DNA from: Streptomyces sp. NRRL F-5123
Lineage (GTDB): Bacteria; Actinomycetota; Actinomycetes; Streptomycetales; Streptomycetaceae
DNA: 64,000 bases
Assembly: GCF_000721495.1 (NCBI RefSeq)
Contig: NZ_JOHY01000005.1
Coordinates: 1-64,000 of the forward strand
Direction: 5' to 3'
Of this stretch, positions 50,230-56,070 are shown in pieces (position 1 is the first letter of the stretch; each line of letters begins with the position of its first letter). The translations under genes were made by a program, and so were the position numbers. Below the pieces are notes generated by a model. That model ran no database searches. It saw only the letters and a list, made by a program, of their open reading frames with translations, and was not told the DNA's origin.

Positions 50230-50337
50230 TTACGTGACGCTGATCAATCGGGGCTCCCTGTGAAAGCGGTACTCGGCGTCTGTCCCCTCGCGAGGACGTC
50301 GAGCGTCGAGTAATGCCTGGTTCCGGGTGATCTTCAT
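50230..50337 (-). CDS. Small basic prophage protein (35 aa) between two ribozymes
   Basis: ATG 50337 follows GAGAGGG and opens a 35-residue frame (KITRNQALLDARRPREGTDA ... RLISVT). It lies alone between ribozymes H and G, which would release it as a one-gene RNA. Function unknown. Confidence 0.6.
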   Translation of the reverse strand: MKITRNQALLDARRPREGTDAEYRFHREPRLISVT

Positions 50338-50375
50338 GTGACCCTCTCGGACTTGGTGAAATGTGCTACGCGGTT

Positions 50376-50429
50376 GGCTCATCAGGGCCCGGGAACCACC
50401 CGGACCGACCGGCTTTCGCCGGTTTCGCC
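50376..50429 (-). ncRNA. Hammerhead ribozyme H (type II)
   Basis: Order: GGC, GAAA, stem III CCGGC/GCCGG with a GAAA tetraloop, UC, 8 bp stem I GGUCCGGG/CCCGGGCC with loop UGGUU, CUGAUGA, GCC. Stem III is rebuilt relative to CCCCC/GGGGG copies. Predicted cleavage between 50407 and 50406. Confidence 0.92.
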
Positions 50430-50435
50430 TTGCGA

Positions 50436-50445
50436 CACTTACACA
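50436..50445 (-). promoter_or_regulatory. Dispersed phage element (stoperator-like)
   Basis: TGTGTAAGTG followed by TCGC, joined to the 5' side of ribozyme H; UGUGU of this element can pair with GCACA at 50366-50362. Confidence 0.6.
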
Positions 50446-50446
50446 A

Positions 50447-50839
50447 CTACAGCTTCATGAACACTACGTCGGGCGCGCCCAGCGTCCAGTTCGGGACGCG
50501 CTCGGTCTCGACGAAACCGAATCGCCGGTAGTAGTCCGGCAGGAACCCGTCGAAGCAGTCGAGTTTCGAGGCCCCGTAGTGCAGGATCGCGTCCCACACC
50601 ATCCCCTCCCCGCGTCCCTTGACCAGGCTGAACAGCCCGATCAGGATCCCGTCGTTCGCCACCCCGAAGCCCGACGCGAAGTCGTCGCTCAGGTAGTAGC
50701 GGGCGTCGCGAGGCATCTCCTCCGGCTTGCTCGTCGCCTCCGCGATCCTCGGGGTGGTCAGCCTCGCGAAGTCCAGAGCCGCGGTGTACTCCTCCCACGA
50801 CGCGGGGTGCACGATGCCCGTCACGATTGCAGTGGTCAC
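50447..50839 (-). CDS. GNAT-like acetyltransferase
   Basis: The 130-residue protein shows a GNAT-like pattern with GVANDGILIGLFSLVKGRG before an acceptor loop and FLPDYYRRFGFVETERVPNW, the usual Y-x-RxGF end motif. Phage acetyltransferases can modify host targets. The canonical RxxGxG/A CoA loop is weak, so it may be inactive or diverged. Confidence 0.7.
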   Translation of the reverse strand: MTTAIVTGIVHPASWEEYTAALDFARLTTPRIAEATSKPEEMPRDARYYLSDDFASGFGVANDGILIGLFSLVKGRGEGMVWDAILHYGASKLDCFDGFLPDYYRRFGFVETERVPNWTLGAPDVVFMKL

Positions 50840-50868
50840 GCTTTATCTCCTCAGGAGTCGAGCAGGCT

Positions 50869-50924
50869 GGCTCATCAGCGACCGGCAACCCAAGCCGGTC
50901 GGACGCCCCAAAGGGCGTTTCGCC
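50869..50924 (-). ncRNA. Hammerhead ribozyme I (type II)
   Basis: Order: GGC, GAAA, stem III CGCCC/GGGCG with loop UUUG, UC, perfect 8 bp stem I CGACCGGC/GCCGGUCG with loop UUGGGUU, CUGAUGA, GCC. Predicted cleavage between 50902 and 50901. It begins directly after the TAA of the upstream gene. Confidence 0.93.
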
Positions 50925-51062
50925 TTACCGGGGTGTGACTCGCGTCAGTACCTCCGGGTCGTGCTTCGCGTGCCACTCCGTCCAGCACGCCTCCGAGCAG
51001 AAGTCCTCGTGTGCCCGGATCGGGGCGTGGCACCCGTCGTTCTCGCACTCGTCGATCTCCAC
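50925..51062 (-). CDS. Small zinc-finger-like prophage protein (45 aa)
   Basis: GTG 51062 follows GAGGGGTGAGC and encodes EIDECENDGCHAPIRAHEDF then CSEACWTEWHAKHD. Cysteine/histidine spacing fits a treble-clef type zinc finger. Upstream neighbour is 10 bp away. Confidence 0.65.
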   Translation of the reverse strand: MEIDECENDGCHAPIRAHEDFCSEACWTEWHAKHDPEVLTRVTPR

Positions 51063-51072
51063 TGCTCACCCC

Positions 51073-51306
51073 TCAGTTCGTCGCGAAGCCGCGCAGCTCG
51101 GCGAGCACCATCAGGCACTCGGTGACGGTCGTCAGGTCCGAGTAGTCGATGCTCGAACCGTGCTGCTCATCCGAGAATCGCTGGAGCTTGGCCCGGAGCT
51201 CGGCCGGGGAGGCGGGCAGATACTCCGCCATCAGTCGGTCGAAGGACTCCGGACTGGTCTGGAAGCTGCCGTGCGTCGTGACGCGCAGCCGAACGTGACC
51301 GAACAA
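51073..51306 (-). CDS. Small prophage protein
   Basis: The 77-residue protein starts at TTG 51306 after GGGGGATAGGG (FGHVRLRVTTHGSFQTSPES ... VTECLMVLAELRGF). No family recognised. Confidence 0.57.
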   Translation of the reverse strand: MFGHVRLRVTTHGSFQTSPESFDRLMAEYLPASPAELRAKLQRFSDEQHGSSIDYSDLTTVTECLMVLAELRGFATN

Positions 51307-51317
51307 TCCCTATCCCC

Positions 51318-51512
51318 CTACTTCTTGAGCCAGGAGCAGGCGTACGCCGAGCCCTGGTCGCAGTCGTCCTGCTTGCTGGTCGCGAAGCCGTCGTTGTATG
51401 TACTCACCGCGTCGGCGCTCTTGCCCGGCCGAACCTCCGGATGGATGGTGCCGAACACCACACCACCACCCAGGAGGAATCCGACGAGCAGCGCCACCAT
51501 CGAGCGCTTCAT
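51318..51512 (-). CDS. Small membrane or secreted prophage protein
   Basis: The 64-residue protein has a membrane helix or signal anchor (KRSMVALLVGFLLGGGVVFG) and two cysteines near the C-terminus (DDCDQGSAYACSW). It could act at the cell surface. ATG 51512 lies 3 bp from the end of the previous gene. Confidence 0.65.
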   Translation of the reverse strand: MKRSMVALLVGFLLGGGVVFGTIHPEVRPGKSADAVSTYNDGFATSKQDDCDQGSAYACSWLKK

Positions 51513-51515
51513 CGG

Positions 51516-51695
51516 TCAGGCCCCGGCCAGGACGCGGGCCTTGCGGGCGTTGAAGCGCCGCACGTCGGCCTGGTAGGTCTGCTCCTGGAACTCCAGCGCC
51601 AGGGCGACCAGGCTGTTCTTGCGGAGCTCGCCGTTGATCCGCGCCCGAATCCGGCCGTACTGGATGCTCTGCGGGGTCTTGTCCAGCGACACCAT
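51516..51695 (-). CDS. Small prophage protein (59 aa)
   Basis: ATG 51695 follows GAGAGGGA and encodes 59 residues (VSLDKTPQSIQYGRIRARIN ... LALEFQEQTYQADVRRFNA). Basic and helical. First gene after ribozyme J; no family recognised. Confidence 0.6.
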   Translation of the reverse strand: MVSLDKTPQSIQYGRIRARINGELRKNSLVALALEFQEQTYQADVRRFNARKARVLAGA

Positions 51696-51725
51696 GACGT
51701 ACTCCCTCTCGGAGTTGAGCAGGCT

Positions 51726-51779
51726 GGCTCATCAGCGACCAGGAACCACCTGGCCGGACCCCCTCTCGGGAGTTTCGCC
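51726..51779 (-). ncRNA. Hammerhead ribozyme J (type II)
   Basis: Order: GGC, GAAA, stem III CUCCC/GGGGG (one U-G) with loop GAGA, UC, 8 bp stem I CGGCCAGG/CCUGGUCG with loop UGGUU, CUGAUGA, GCC. Predicted cleavage between 51757 and 51756. It is the promoter-proximal copy. Confidence 0.92.
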
Positions 51780-51785
51780 TTGCGA

Positions 51786-51795
51786 CACTTACACA
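51786..51795 (-). promoter_or_regulatory. Dispersed phage element (stoperator-like)
   Basis: TGTGTAAGTG followed by TCGC, between the upstream stop codon and ribozyme J. Confidence 0.6.
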
Positions 51796-51800
51796 TCTGG

Positions 51801-52193
51801 TCAGATCAGACGGAGGCACGTCACCTTCCGGACCTCCAAGGTCAGCCAGCCCCCGGCCTCCTGGTACTGCGGCTCATACGGGGAACTCTGAGCGTCGGCG
51901 AGCAACCACTCGACCGTGAAGGTAGCGACGCCGGTCAGCGCCTGAATCCAAGCCAGGGCCACTTCACTCTCGAAGGGCCAGAGCTCGATGACCGGGTCCG
52001 ACTCGCCCTCGCCGTCGAAGGTCTCGACCACGTATCCGGCCTGGGCGATCGGGGGCTTGGGGTTGATCTCGGTGAGGTACTGCGGGTAGCCGAACCGCCC
52101 GGCGCAGTCGATGCAGAGGTGCTTCCTCACGCCTTCGGTGGTGTCGTAGAAGTGGGTCGCGTTGGCGGCGTGGCCCAGGTAGGTGCAGTTCAT
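51801..52193 (-). CDS. Prophage protein with N-terminal zinc finger
   Basis: The 130-residue protein starts at ATG 52193 after GAGAGGGA. CTYLGHAANATHFYDTTEGV and LCIDCAGRFGYPQ give a Cys/His set for one zinc; the rest (VVETFDGEGESDPVIELWPF) is beta-rich. It is the promoter-proximal gene of the leftward cluster. Confidence 0.65.
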   Translation of the reverse strand: MNCTYLGHAANATHFYDTTEGVRKHLCIDCAGRFGYPQYLTEINPKPPIAQAGYVVETFDGEGESDPVIELWPFESEVALAWIQALTGVATFTVEWLLADAQSSPYEPQYQEAGGWLTLEVRKVTCLRLI

Positions 52194-52216
52194 GTCCGTC
52201 CCTCTCGACGTTGTTA

Positions 52217-52226
52217 CACTTACACA
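52217..52226 (-). promoter_or_regulatory. Dispersed phage element (stoperator-like)
   Basis: TGTGTAAGTG followed by TAAC, about 25 bp upstream of the first gene of the leftward cluster. Confidence 0.6.
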
Positions 52227-52644
52227 CTTGGTGTTCAAGGTCAACCCGCATCGGCGGGGACCTGGCACCTCCGGGGGTCCTTGACGACCGTGGACCGCTC
52301 CCCGAGGGGCCGGTCACCGGAGGCTTTGCGGAAGCCTTGCGGCTCCCCCCGCCCCCTTCACGCCGGGGGCGGGACTTCCTTGTGAGACTCAGTCTCTCGA
52401 CTGTGTCTCGCCGTTCCCTCCGCCCCGTTTCCGGGGCCGTTCTGGGAACGGTGACAGTGACTCGCCTTGCCCCTCTCGGTCACAACCAACTTGCCTAGTA
52501 TCGGCGGCGCAAGGGCTCACCCCACGCCGTTCCACGCCCCGTACGGGCGACGCTTCACCAGGATTGGCCGGGTCGGATTGTGGCCGCAAAAGCGGCCCCG
52601 ACTCTGCTCAGGTCTGTATGTCGGAGGGTTTCGCGAAAGTCTCC

Positions 52645-52654
52645 CACTTGCACA
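52645..52654 (-). promoter_or_regulatory. Dispersed phage element (stoperator-like)
   Basis: TGTGCAAGTG, C variant, inside the non-coding region. Confidence 0.5.
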
Positions 52655-52871
52655 GCCCCAGGACCGCAGATGGTGGCCCATCCCTGGTTCGATTCGGTGT
52701 TCGGCCGGTAGCCTCCCCTACTCACCCACACACTCCCAGAGGGGGTGCTGCGACGTCCCTTGCGGGGGCCGGATGAGCGCCTTGCGAAGTTCTGTGAGCC
52801 GCTGGCCTGCTGGCCTTGGCTCGTTCCGAGCTTACCGGGCTCGGGCCGTTTGTGCAACTTGCGCTTTGCTC

Positions 52872-52881
52872 AACTTACACA
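52872..52881 (-). promoter_or_regulatory. Dispersed phage element (stoperator-like)
   Basis: TGTGTAAGTT, one mismatch, with a related GCAAGTTGCAC sequence 17 bp further left. Confidence 0.5.
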
Positions 52882-52992
52882 CTTGGGGAGCCGTTAACCA
52901 CCGGTCGCAGTTCGTTCCCAGGTGCATCGGTAACCCTGGTCACTCGCCCTGTGCTGTCTTGCTGAGCTCGACTCTACACGAAGTTGAGCCGC

Positions 52993-53002
52993 TGTGCAAG
53001 TG
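52993..53002 (+). promoter_or_regulatory. Dispersed phage element (stoperator-like)
   Basis: TGTGCAAGTG followed by TCGC on the plus strand, facing the late genes. Confidence 0.5.
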
Positions 53003-53056
53003 TCGCTTGCGCTTCCCTTGCGGCGTCCCGTGGTGGCGACGGGCAGAACGTTGCCA

Positions 53057-53066
53057 CACTTGCACA
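53057..53066 (-). promoter_or_regulatory. Dispersed phage element (stoperator-like)
   Basis: TGTGCAAGTG followed by TGGC, 2 bp after a leftward TTGACA at 53073-53068. Confidence 0.5.
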
Positions 53067-53187
53067 CCGATGTCAAACCTCGCAGGTCAGGGGGCGTCCG
53101 AAGGGGGATCAGATCGCATCTAAGCGGCGTTCCCAAGGGCGTTGGGCCAGGGTGTCAACGCGCCTTCAAGGGCAGCCGAGGGCACGC

Positions 53188-53217
53188 GTTCTAGGCCACC
53201 TGAGACGTGCCTGTCAA
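53188..53217 (-). promoter_or_regulatory. Leftward early promoter candidate
   Basis: TTGACA (53217-53212) and TAGAAC (53193-53188) on the minus strand are separated by 18 bp, a near-consensus vegetative promoter pointing at the leftward cluster. Confidence 0.65.
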
Positions 53218-53234
53218 GCGTGAGCGACGACACC

Positions 53235-53264
53235 TTGACGCCGAGCGGCGGGGTGGGGTATAAC
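53235..53264 (+). promoter_or_regulatory. Rightward promoter candidate
   Basis: TTGACG (53235-53240) and TATAAC (53259-53264) are separated by 18 bp. It is back-to-back with the leftward promoter and would read antisense through the next gene toward the late region. Confidence 0.6.
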
Positions 53265-53334
53265 CCCCTGCGCGCGAGAGCGGAGACCGCCACGTCTTAG
53301 CGGCCAAGATCGCGCCACGGTTTCAGGGTCGATC

Positions 53335-53985
53335 TCACGATCGAAAAAGCGTATCAGCAGCCACAAACACCAAGGTCACGCAGAACGCGATGGGTGGCAG
53401 ATTGTCTGTCACCTTCCTCGTCCAATGAGGCTCCTCGACAGCAGCCCCCTCGCGGCGATCCACGTCGACCAGGGGGACACTGAGGAACTGCACATCCGCC
53501 TGGGCGCCATCGACAAGTATCGAGATCCGCACAACCTGCTTACGCGCCAGGAGGAAGGGCTTCACCGTGAGGCTGTTGCGCGAAGCGGGATCGACCTCAA
53601 CGACGGGAGGAGTGCTGCCAGTCGGCTCCGTCGAGACGTCAAGCACAGCAACGATGTCGGCCCCGAGGTCGTACTTGATCGGCGCGCCGGCGTGAAACTG
53701 GTCGAGAGTGATGTCCTTGCGACCGCCGTTTTTGAGCTCCAGCTCAATTACGCGAGGCCGAAGAACAGGCGTAATGCCGTGAGTCACCATGAGCGCGCTG
53801 GTCGCACTATGAGAAGCCACAAACAGTGACGTGTTCGCCAGGGTCCGGTACACAAGGCGACGCTTGGGGTTGCTGGCCCGCACGGTCGCTAACGCGCCGA
53901 GCGCTCCGAGCGCCAGGGCAACAACTGTCGTGACAGCGAACTGCCAGAAGTCGCCGTCCTTGTACCAAGCCGCCGCAGTCAACAT
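53335..53985 (-). CDS. Membrane protein, probable lysogenic cargo
   Basis: The 216-residue protein has an N-terminal membrane helix (WQFAVTTVVALALGALGALA), a beta-rich extramembrane domain of about 140 residues (VIELELKNGGRKDITLDQF, ADIVAVLDVSTEP) and a C-terminal membrane helix (PPIAFCVTLVFVAADTLF). Base usage is less GC-biased than its neighbours. Its isolated position between the control region and the HNH gene, opposite to the late operon, fits a cargo gene such as a superinfection-exclusion factor; this is inference. ATG 53985 is preferred over a longer start. Confidence 0.65.
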   Translation of the reverse strand: MLTAAAWYKDGDFWQFAVTTVVALALGALGALATVRASNPKRRLVYRTLANTSLFVASHSATSALMVTHGITPVLRPRVIELELKNGGRKDITLDQFHAGAPIKYDLGADIVAVLDVSTEPTGSTPPVVEVDPASRNSLTVKPFLLARKQVVRISILVDGAQADVQFLSVPLVDVDRREGAAVEEPHWTRKVTDNLPPIAFCVTLVFVAADTLFRS

Positions 53986-53995
53986 GCCCCGGATT

Positions 53996-54166
53996 CTAGA
54001 GCGTCCCCTCCAGGGCTTGACGAACATGGTCAGCATTCAGCGCGACCTCCGGGTGCGCGGCGGCGAACAGCCGCAGCCGGCCGAGCGGGGAGTCGGGGGC
54101 GGGGGGCTCGGTGGCCAGCTCGGTGCCGGCGACCTGAAGGGCGAAGGCGAGGTCGTCGTCGGTCAT
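53996..54166 (-). CDS. Small acidic protein upstream of the membrane protein
   Basis: ATG 54166 follows CTGGAGGG and encodes 56 residues (TDDDLAFALQVAGTELATEP ... LRLFAAAHPEVALNADHVRQ), a compact helical protein. It ends 10 bp before the membrane protein start, so the two form an operon. It may be a regulator or partner. Confidence 0.55.
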   Translation of the reverse strand: MTDDDLAFALQVAGTELATEPPAPDSPLGRLRLFAAAHPEVALNADHVRQALEGTL

Positions 54167-54310
54167 GCCCTCCAGCGTAAGGCGTAGGCCAGCAAGCCGC
54201 CCACGCTCTGTGGCGCCCCTCCGGGCGCCCCCAGCCGCTTCGCCAGACATCTCTTCGCCGCTGCTACTAGCCTCGGTGGCCGCCGCCAGGCGGCCCAGCC
54301 CCAAGCCTCA

Positions 54311-54320
54311 TGTGTAAGTG
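54311..54320 (+). promoter_or_regulatory. Dispersed phage element (stoperator-like)
   Basis: TGTGTAAGTG followed by TGAC on the plus strand, in the leader of the rightward late operon. Confidence 0.55.
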
Positions 54321-54380
54321 TGACCACCGTCACGTGAAGTGGTCTTTGTGCGAGGCCAGCCGAGCTCCGTATCTATAAGT

Positions 54381-54495
54381 GTAAGTAGCTAAGAGCAAGA
54401 CGAACTTGCAGGCTGAAGGCCCTGTCGGGCCTCGCTGGAGCAAGCGTGCTTCGCAGTTAGGGGCGCGGAGCGCCCCACTGAGCGTAGCTACTTAC
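54381..54495 (+). ncRNA. Structured leader closed by an 11 bp inverted repeat
   Basis: GTAAGTAGCTA (54381-54391) is exactly complementary to TAGCTACTTAC (54485-54495). Inside lie two smaller hairpins, GGCCC-UGUC-GGGCC and GGGGCG-CGGA-GCGCCCC. The 115-base unit could be a structured RNA, an attenuator or a terminator before the HNH gene. No known class is recognised. Confidence 0.45.
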
Positions 54496-54589
54496 TACCT
54501 ACAGACCCCCTCGGGTTGACAGCTCATGGCAGCTACCTCGACAGGTAGGACGTCACCGAGGGTGCAACTTCCACGTCGGAGGTGATCCG

Positions 54590-54904
54590 ATGCCGAACTG
54601 GGAAGGGTCGGACAGGCGCTCGCGCCTGCCGGCCGACTGGCCCAAGCGCCGGCTCCGGGTCCTGCGGCGGGACGGAGGGCAGTGCACCGCGCTGACAGAA
54701 GCGGGTGGACGCTGCATTTCGACCGCAACCGACGTGGACCACGTCCGACCCGGTGACGATCACAGCGACTCGAACCTGACGTCGTTGTGCTCATACCACC
54801 ACCGGATCAAGTCGAGCCGTGAGGGTGCGGCGGCCTTGGCCGCCAAGCGACGTGCGATCGAGCGGAAGTTCCGACGCACCGAGCAGCATCCCGGGCTCCT
54901 CTGA
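54590..54904 (+). CDS. HNH endonuclease
   Basis: The 104-residue protein has the HNH metal finger: CTALTEAGGRCISTATDVDH, DDHSDSNLTSLC and YHHRIKSSREG. HNH proteins encoded just before terminase genes assist cos cleavage and packaging in many siphoviruses, and this position fits. ATG 54590 follows GGAGGTG. Confidence 0.92.
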   Translation: MPNWEGSDRRSRLPADWPKRRLRVLRRDGGQCTALTEAGGRCISTATDVDHVRPGDDHSDSNLTSLCSYHHRIKSSREGAAALAAKRRAIERKFRRTEQHPGLL

Positions 54905-55272
54905 CCCGCGCTCCTGGGCGCAGGGGGACAACACCGCCCCCTGAGTCTGTCCCGGTTGAGCGCGAGCGCCCCCGAGCCCTCCTCTCCTCGGGCGAGGCGC
55001 CGGCCCCTGGCTCACCACCAGGGCCGAGACTTCCGGCCGCGCATGTGAGTCCTCGTATGCGTTGCGCGGCCGGGTTGAGGCTGGGGGTCGCTCCCCCGCG
55101 TCGGCAGGTTCGCAGCCGGTGCGTGCACCCCGGTTCGTGGGTTCGATCCCGCGCGGCGCACAAGGAGCGGATGACGGCCATGCTCCTTCGATCAAATAGC
55201 CCGTCCGTGCCTACCGGGCCACACGTCATTAACGCCCGGCATTCTTCGAAGGAGGGGACGCGCATCAAGACC
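54905..55272. other. Non-coding stretch upstream of the packaging genes
   Basis: No gene is supported. It may contain the cos or pac region because it lies between the HNH and terminase genes. A tRNA-like T-arm near 55136-55153 is noted but not supported as a gene. Confidence 0.5.
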
Positions 55273-55551
55273 GTGAAGATCAAGGCTGACGACGCCCGAG
55301 ACCTGCTCGAAGGCATCTCGTCTGCCGGCTTCGAGTACGTCACGGACGTGCAGACCGGCGAGAGTCGATGGCATGAGCTTCGACAGCTCATCGTGCGCGA
55401 CGAAGCCGGCCAGCTCTTCGCGAGCGACTACGAGGACGGCCTCACCGAGAACCAGGAGGGCGACCACTGGTGGTACCGGGAGTTCGCCGAGTTCTACCCG
55501 GTGCGTCAGCGCGAGGTCGTCGTCGTCGAGTACGAGCGGATCTCCGCGTGA
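55273..55551 (+). CDS. Small prophage protein, start codon uncertain
   Basis: The protein has about 93 residues (KIKADDARDLLEGISSAGFE, ELRQLIVRDEAGQLFASDYE) and is acidic. GTG 55273 is annotated, but the only good ribosome binding site (GGAGGGG, 55251-55257) is spaced for the in-frame ATC at 55264, so a rare AUC start is possible. No family recognised. Confidence 0.6.
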   Translation: MKIKADDARDLLEGISSAGFEYVTDVQTGESRWHELRQLIVRDEAGQLFASDYEDGLTENQEGDHWWYREFAEFYPVRQREVVVVEYERISA

Positions 55552-55784
55552 CCGGCTGGACCTGGGCGTGGATCGCCTGGCTCGGCGCCTTCGTGGTGAT
55601 CGAGGGCAAGGCGCTCTTCAACAAGACGGAGGGCGACACCCTCAGTGAGCACGTCTGGAAGTGGTTCGCTACGGGCCAGGGCTCGGCGGGTACTCCGTCC
55701 GGCTGGGTCCGGCTGCGCCGTTTCGGCCTGCTCGCGTTCATGGCCTGGCTGTCCGTCCACTTCCTGACGGGCGGCCGATTCTAA
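55548..55784 (+). CDS. Two-pass membrane protein, holin-like
   Basis: The 78-residue protein has one helix at its N-terminus (GWTWAWIAWLGAFVVIEGKA) and another at its C-terminus (RFGLLAFMAWLSVHFLTG). Size and topology resemble small phage membrane proteins, including holins, but its place before terminase is unusual for lysis. GTG 55548 overlaps the previous stop as GTGA. Confidence 0.65.
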   Translation: MTGWTWAWIAWLGAFVVIEGKALFNKTEGDTLSEHVWKWFATGQGSAGTPSGWVRLRRFGLLAFMAWLSVHFLTGGRF

Positions 55785-55794
55785 GGAGGGGGCC

Positions 55795-56052
55795 CTGCCC
55801 GATACGTACGACAACACCACCTACAGCTTCGAGCTGGGTCCGACTGGCAGTCTCAGCCAGACGGTTCCCTCGGAGCTGCGCACGCAGGAGGTCGACGCCG
55901 CGGCGAAGGCCGTAGCCGACGCCTACCTCGCGTTCTGCGCGCTCATCAACTTCGAGCCCTACAGCGTCCGCGTGGTCCTCTACACCGAGGCTGGCGAGCG
56001 CGACAGCATCGAGCTGATGTCGACCGAGCCGAACGAGTCCGGCGGCGAGTGA
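55795..56052 (+). CDS. Small prophage protein with a CTG start
   Basis: The 85-residue acidic protein (PDTYDNTTYSFELGPTGSLS, VDAAAKAVADAYLAFCALIN, RDSIELMSTEPNESGGE) follows an ideal AAGGAGGGGG. The frame has an in-frame stop at 55765-55767 and no ATG, GTG or TTG before the CTG at 55795, so translation must begin at CTG or not at all. Family unknown; several late actinophage genes of this size sit before the terminase. Confidence 0.65.
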   Translation: MPDTYDNTTYSFELGPTGSLSQTVPSELRTQEVDAAAKAVADAYLAFCALINFEPYSVRVVLYTEAGERDSIELMSTEPNESGGE

Positions 56053-56070
56053 ACTGAAAGGAGGTGACCG

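Larger units (their letters stand above)
52194..53334. other. 1.1 kb non-coding regulatory region of the prophage
   Basis: No frame here has coding character; those that are open are Ser/Arg/Pro-rich and lack ribosome binding sites. It contains five TGTGYAAGTG elements in both orientations and back-to-back promoters near 53.2 kb. It is the likely control region between the leftward early cluster and the rest of the prophage. Confidence 0.65.

Noticed and set aside
43104..51779. Reading the hairpin-rich intergenic elements as simple rho-independent terminators
   Set aside because: The strong CCCCC/GGGGG hairpin resembles a terminator, but no T-run follows and the same fixed GAAA, UC and CUGANGA positions recur in all ten copies while the stems covary.
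52467..53123. 218-codon rightward frame in the prophage control region
   Set aside because: Composition is Ser/Arg/Pro/Cys-rich, there is no ribosome binding site, and it runs across several dispersed elements.
55136..55165. tRNA-like 3' half with GGGTTCGATCCC
   Set aside because: The T-stem would need a mismatch for a 7-base loop, no convincing anticodon arm is found upstream, and no CCA end is present. It reads better as a simple hairpin.
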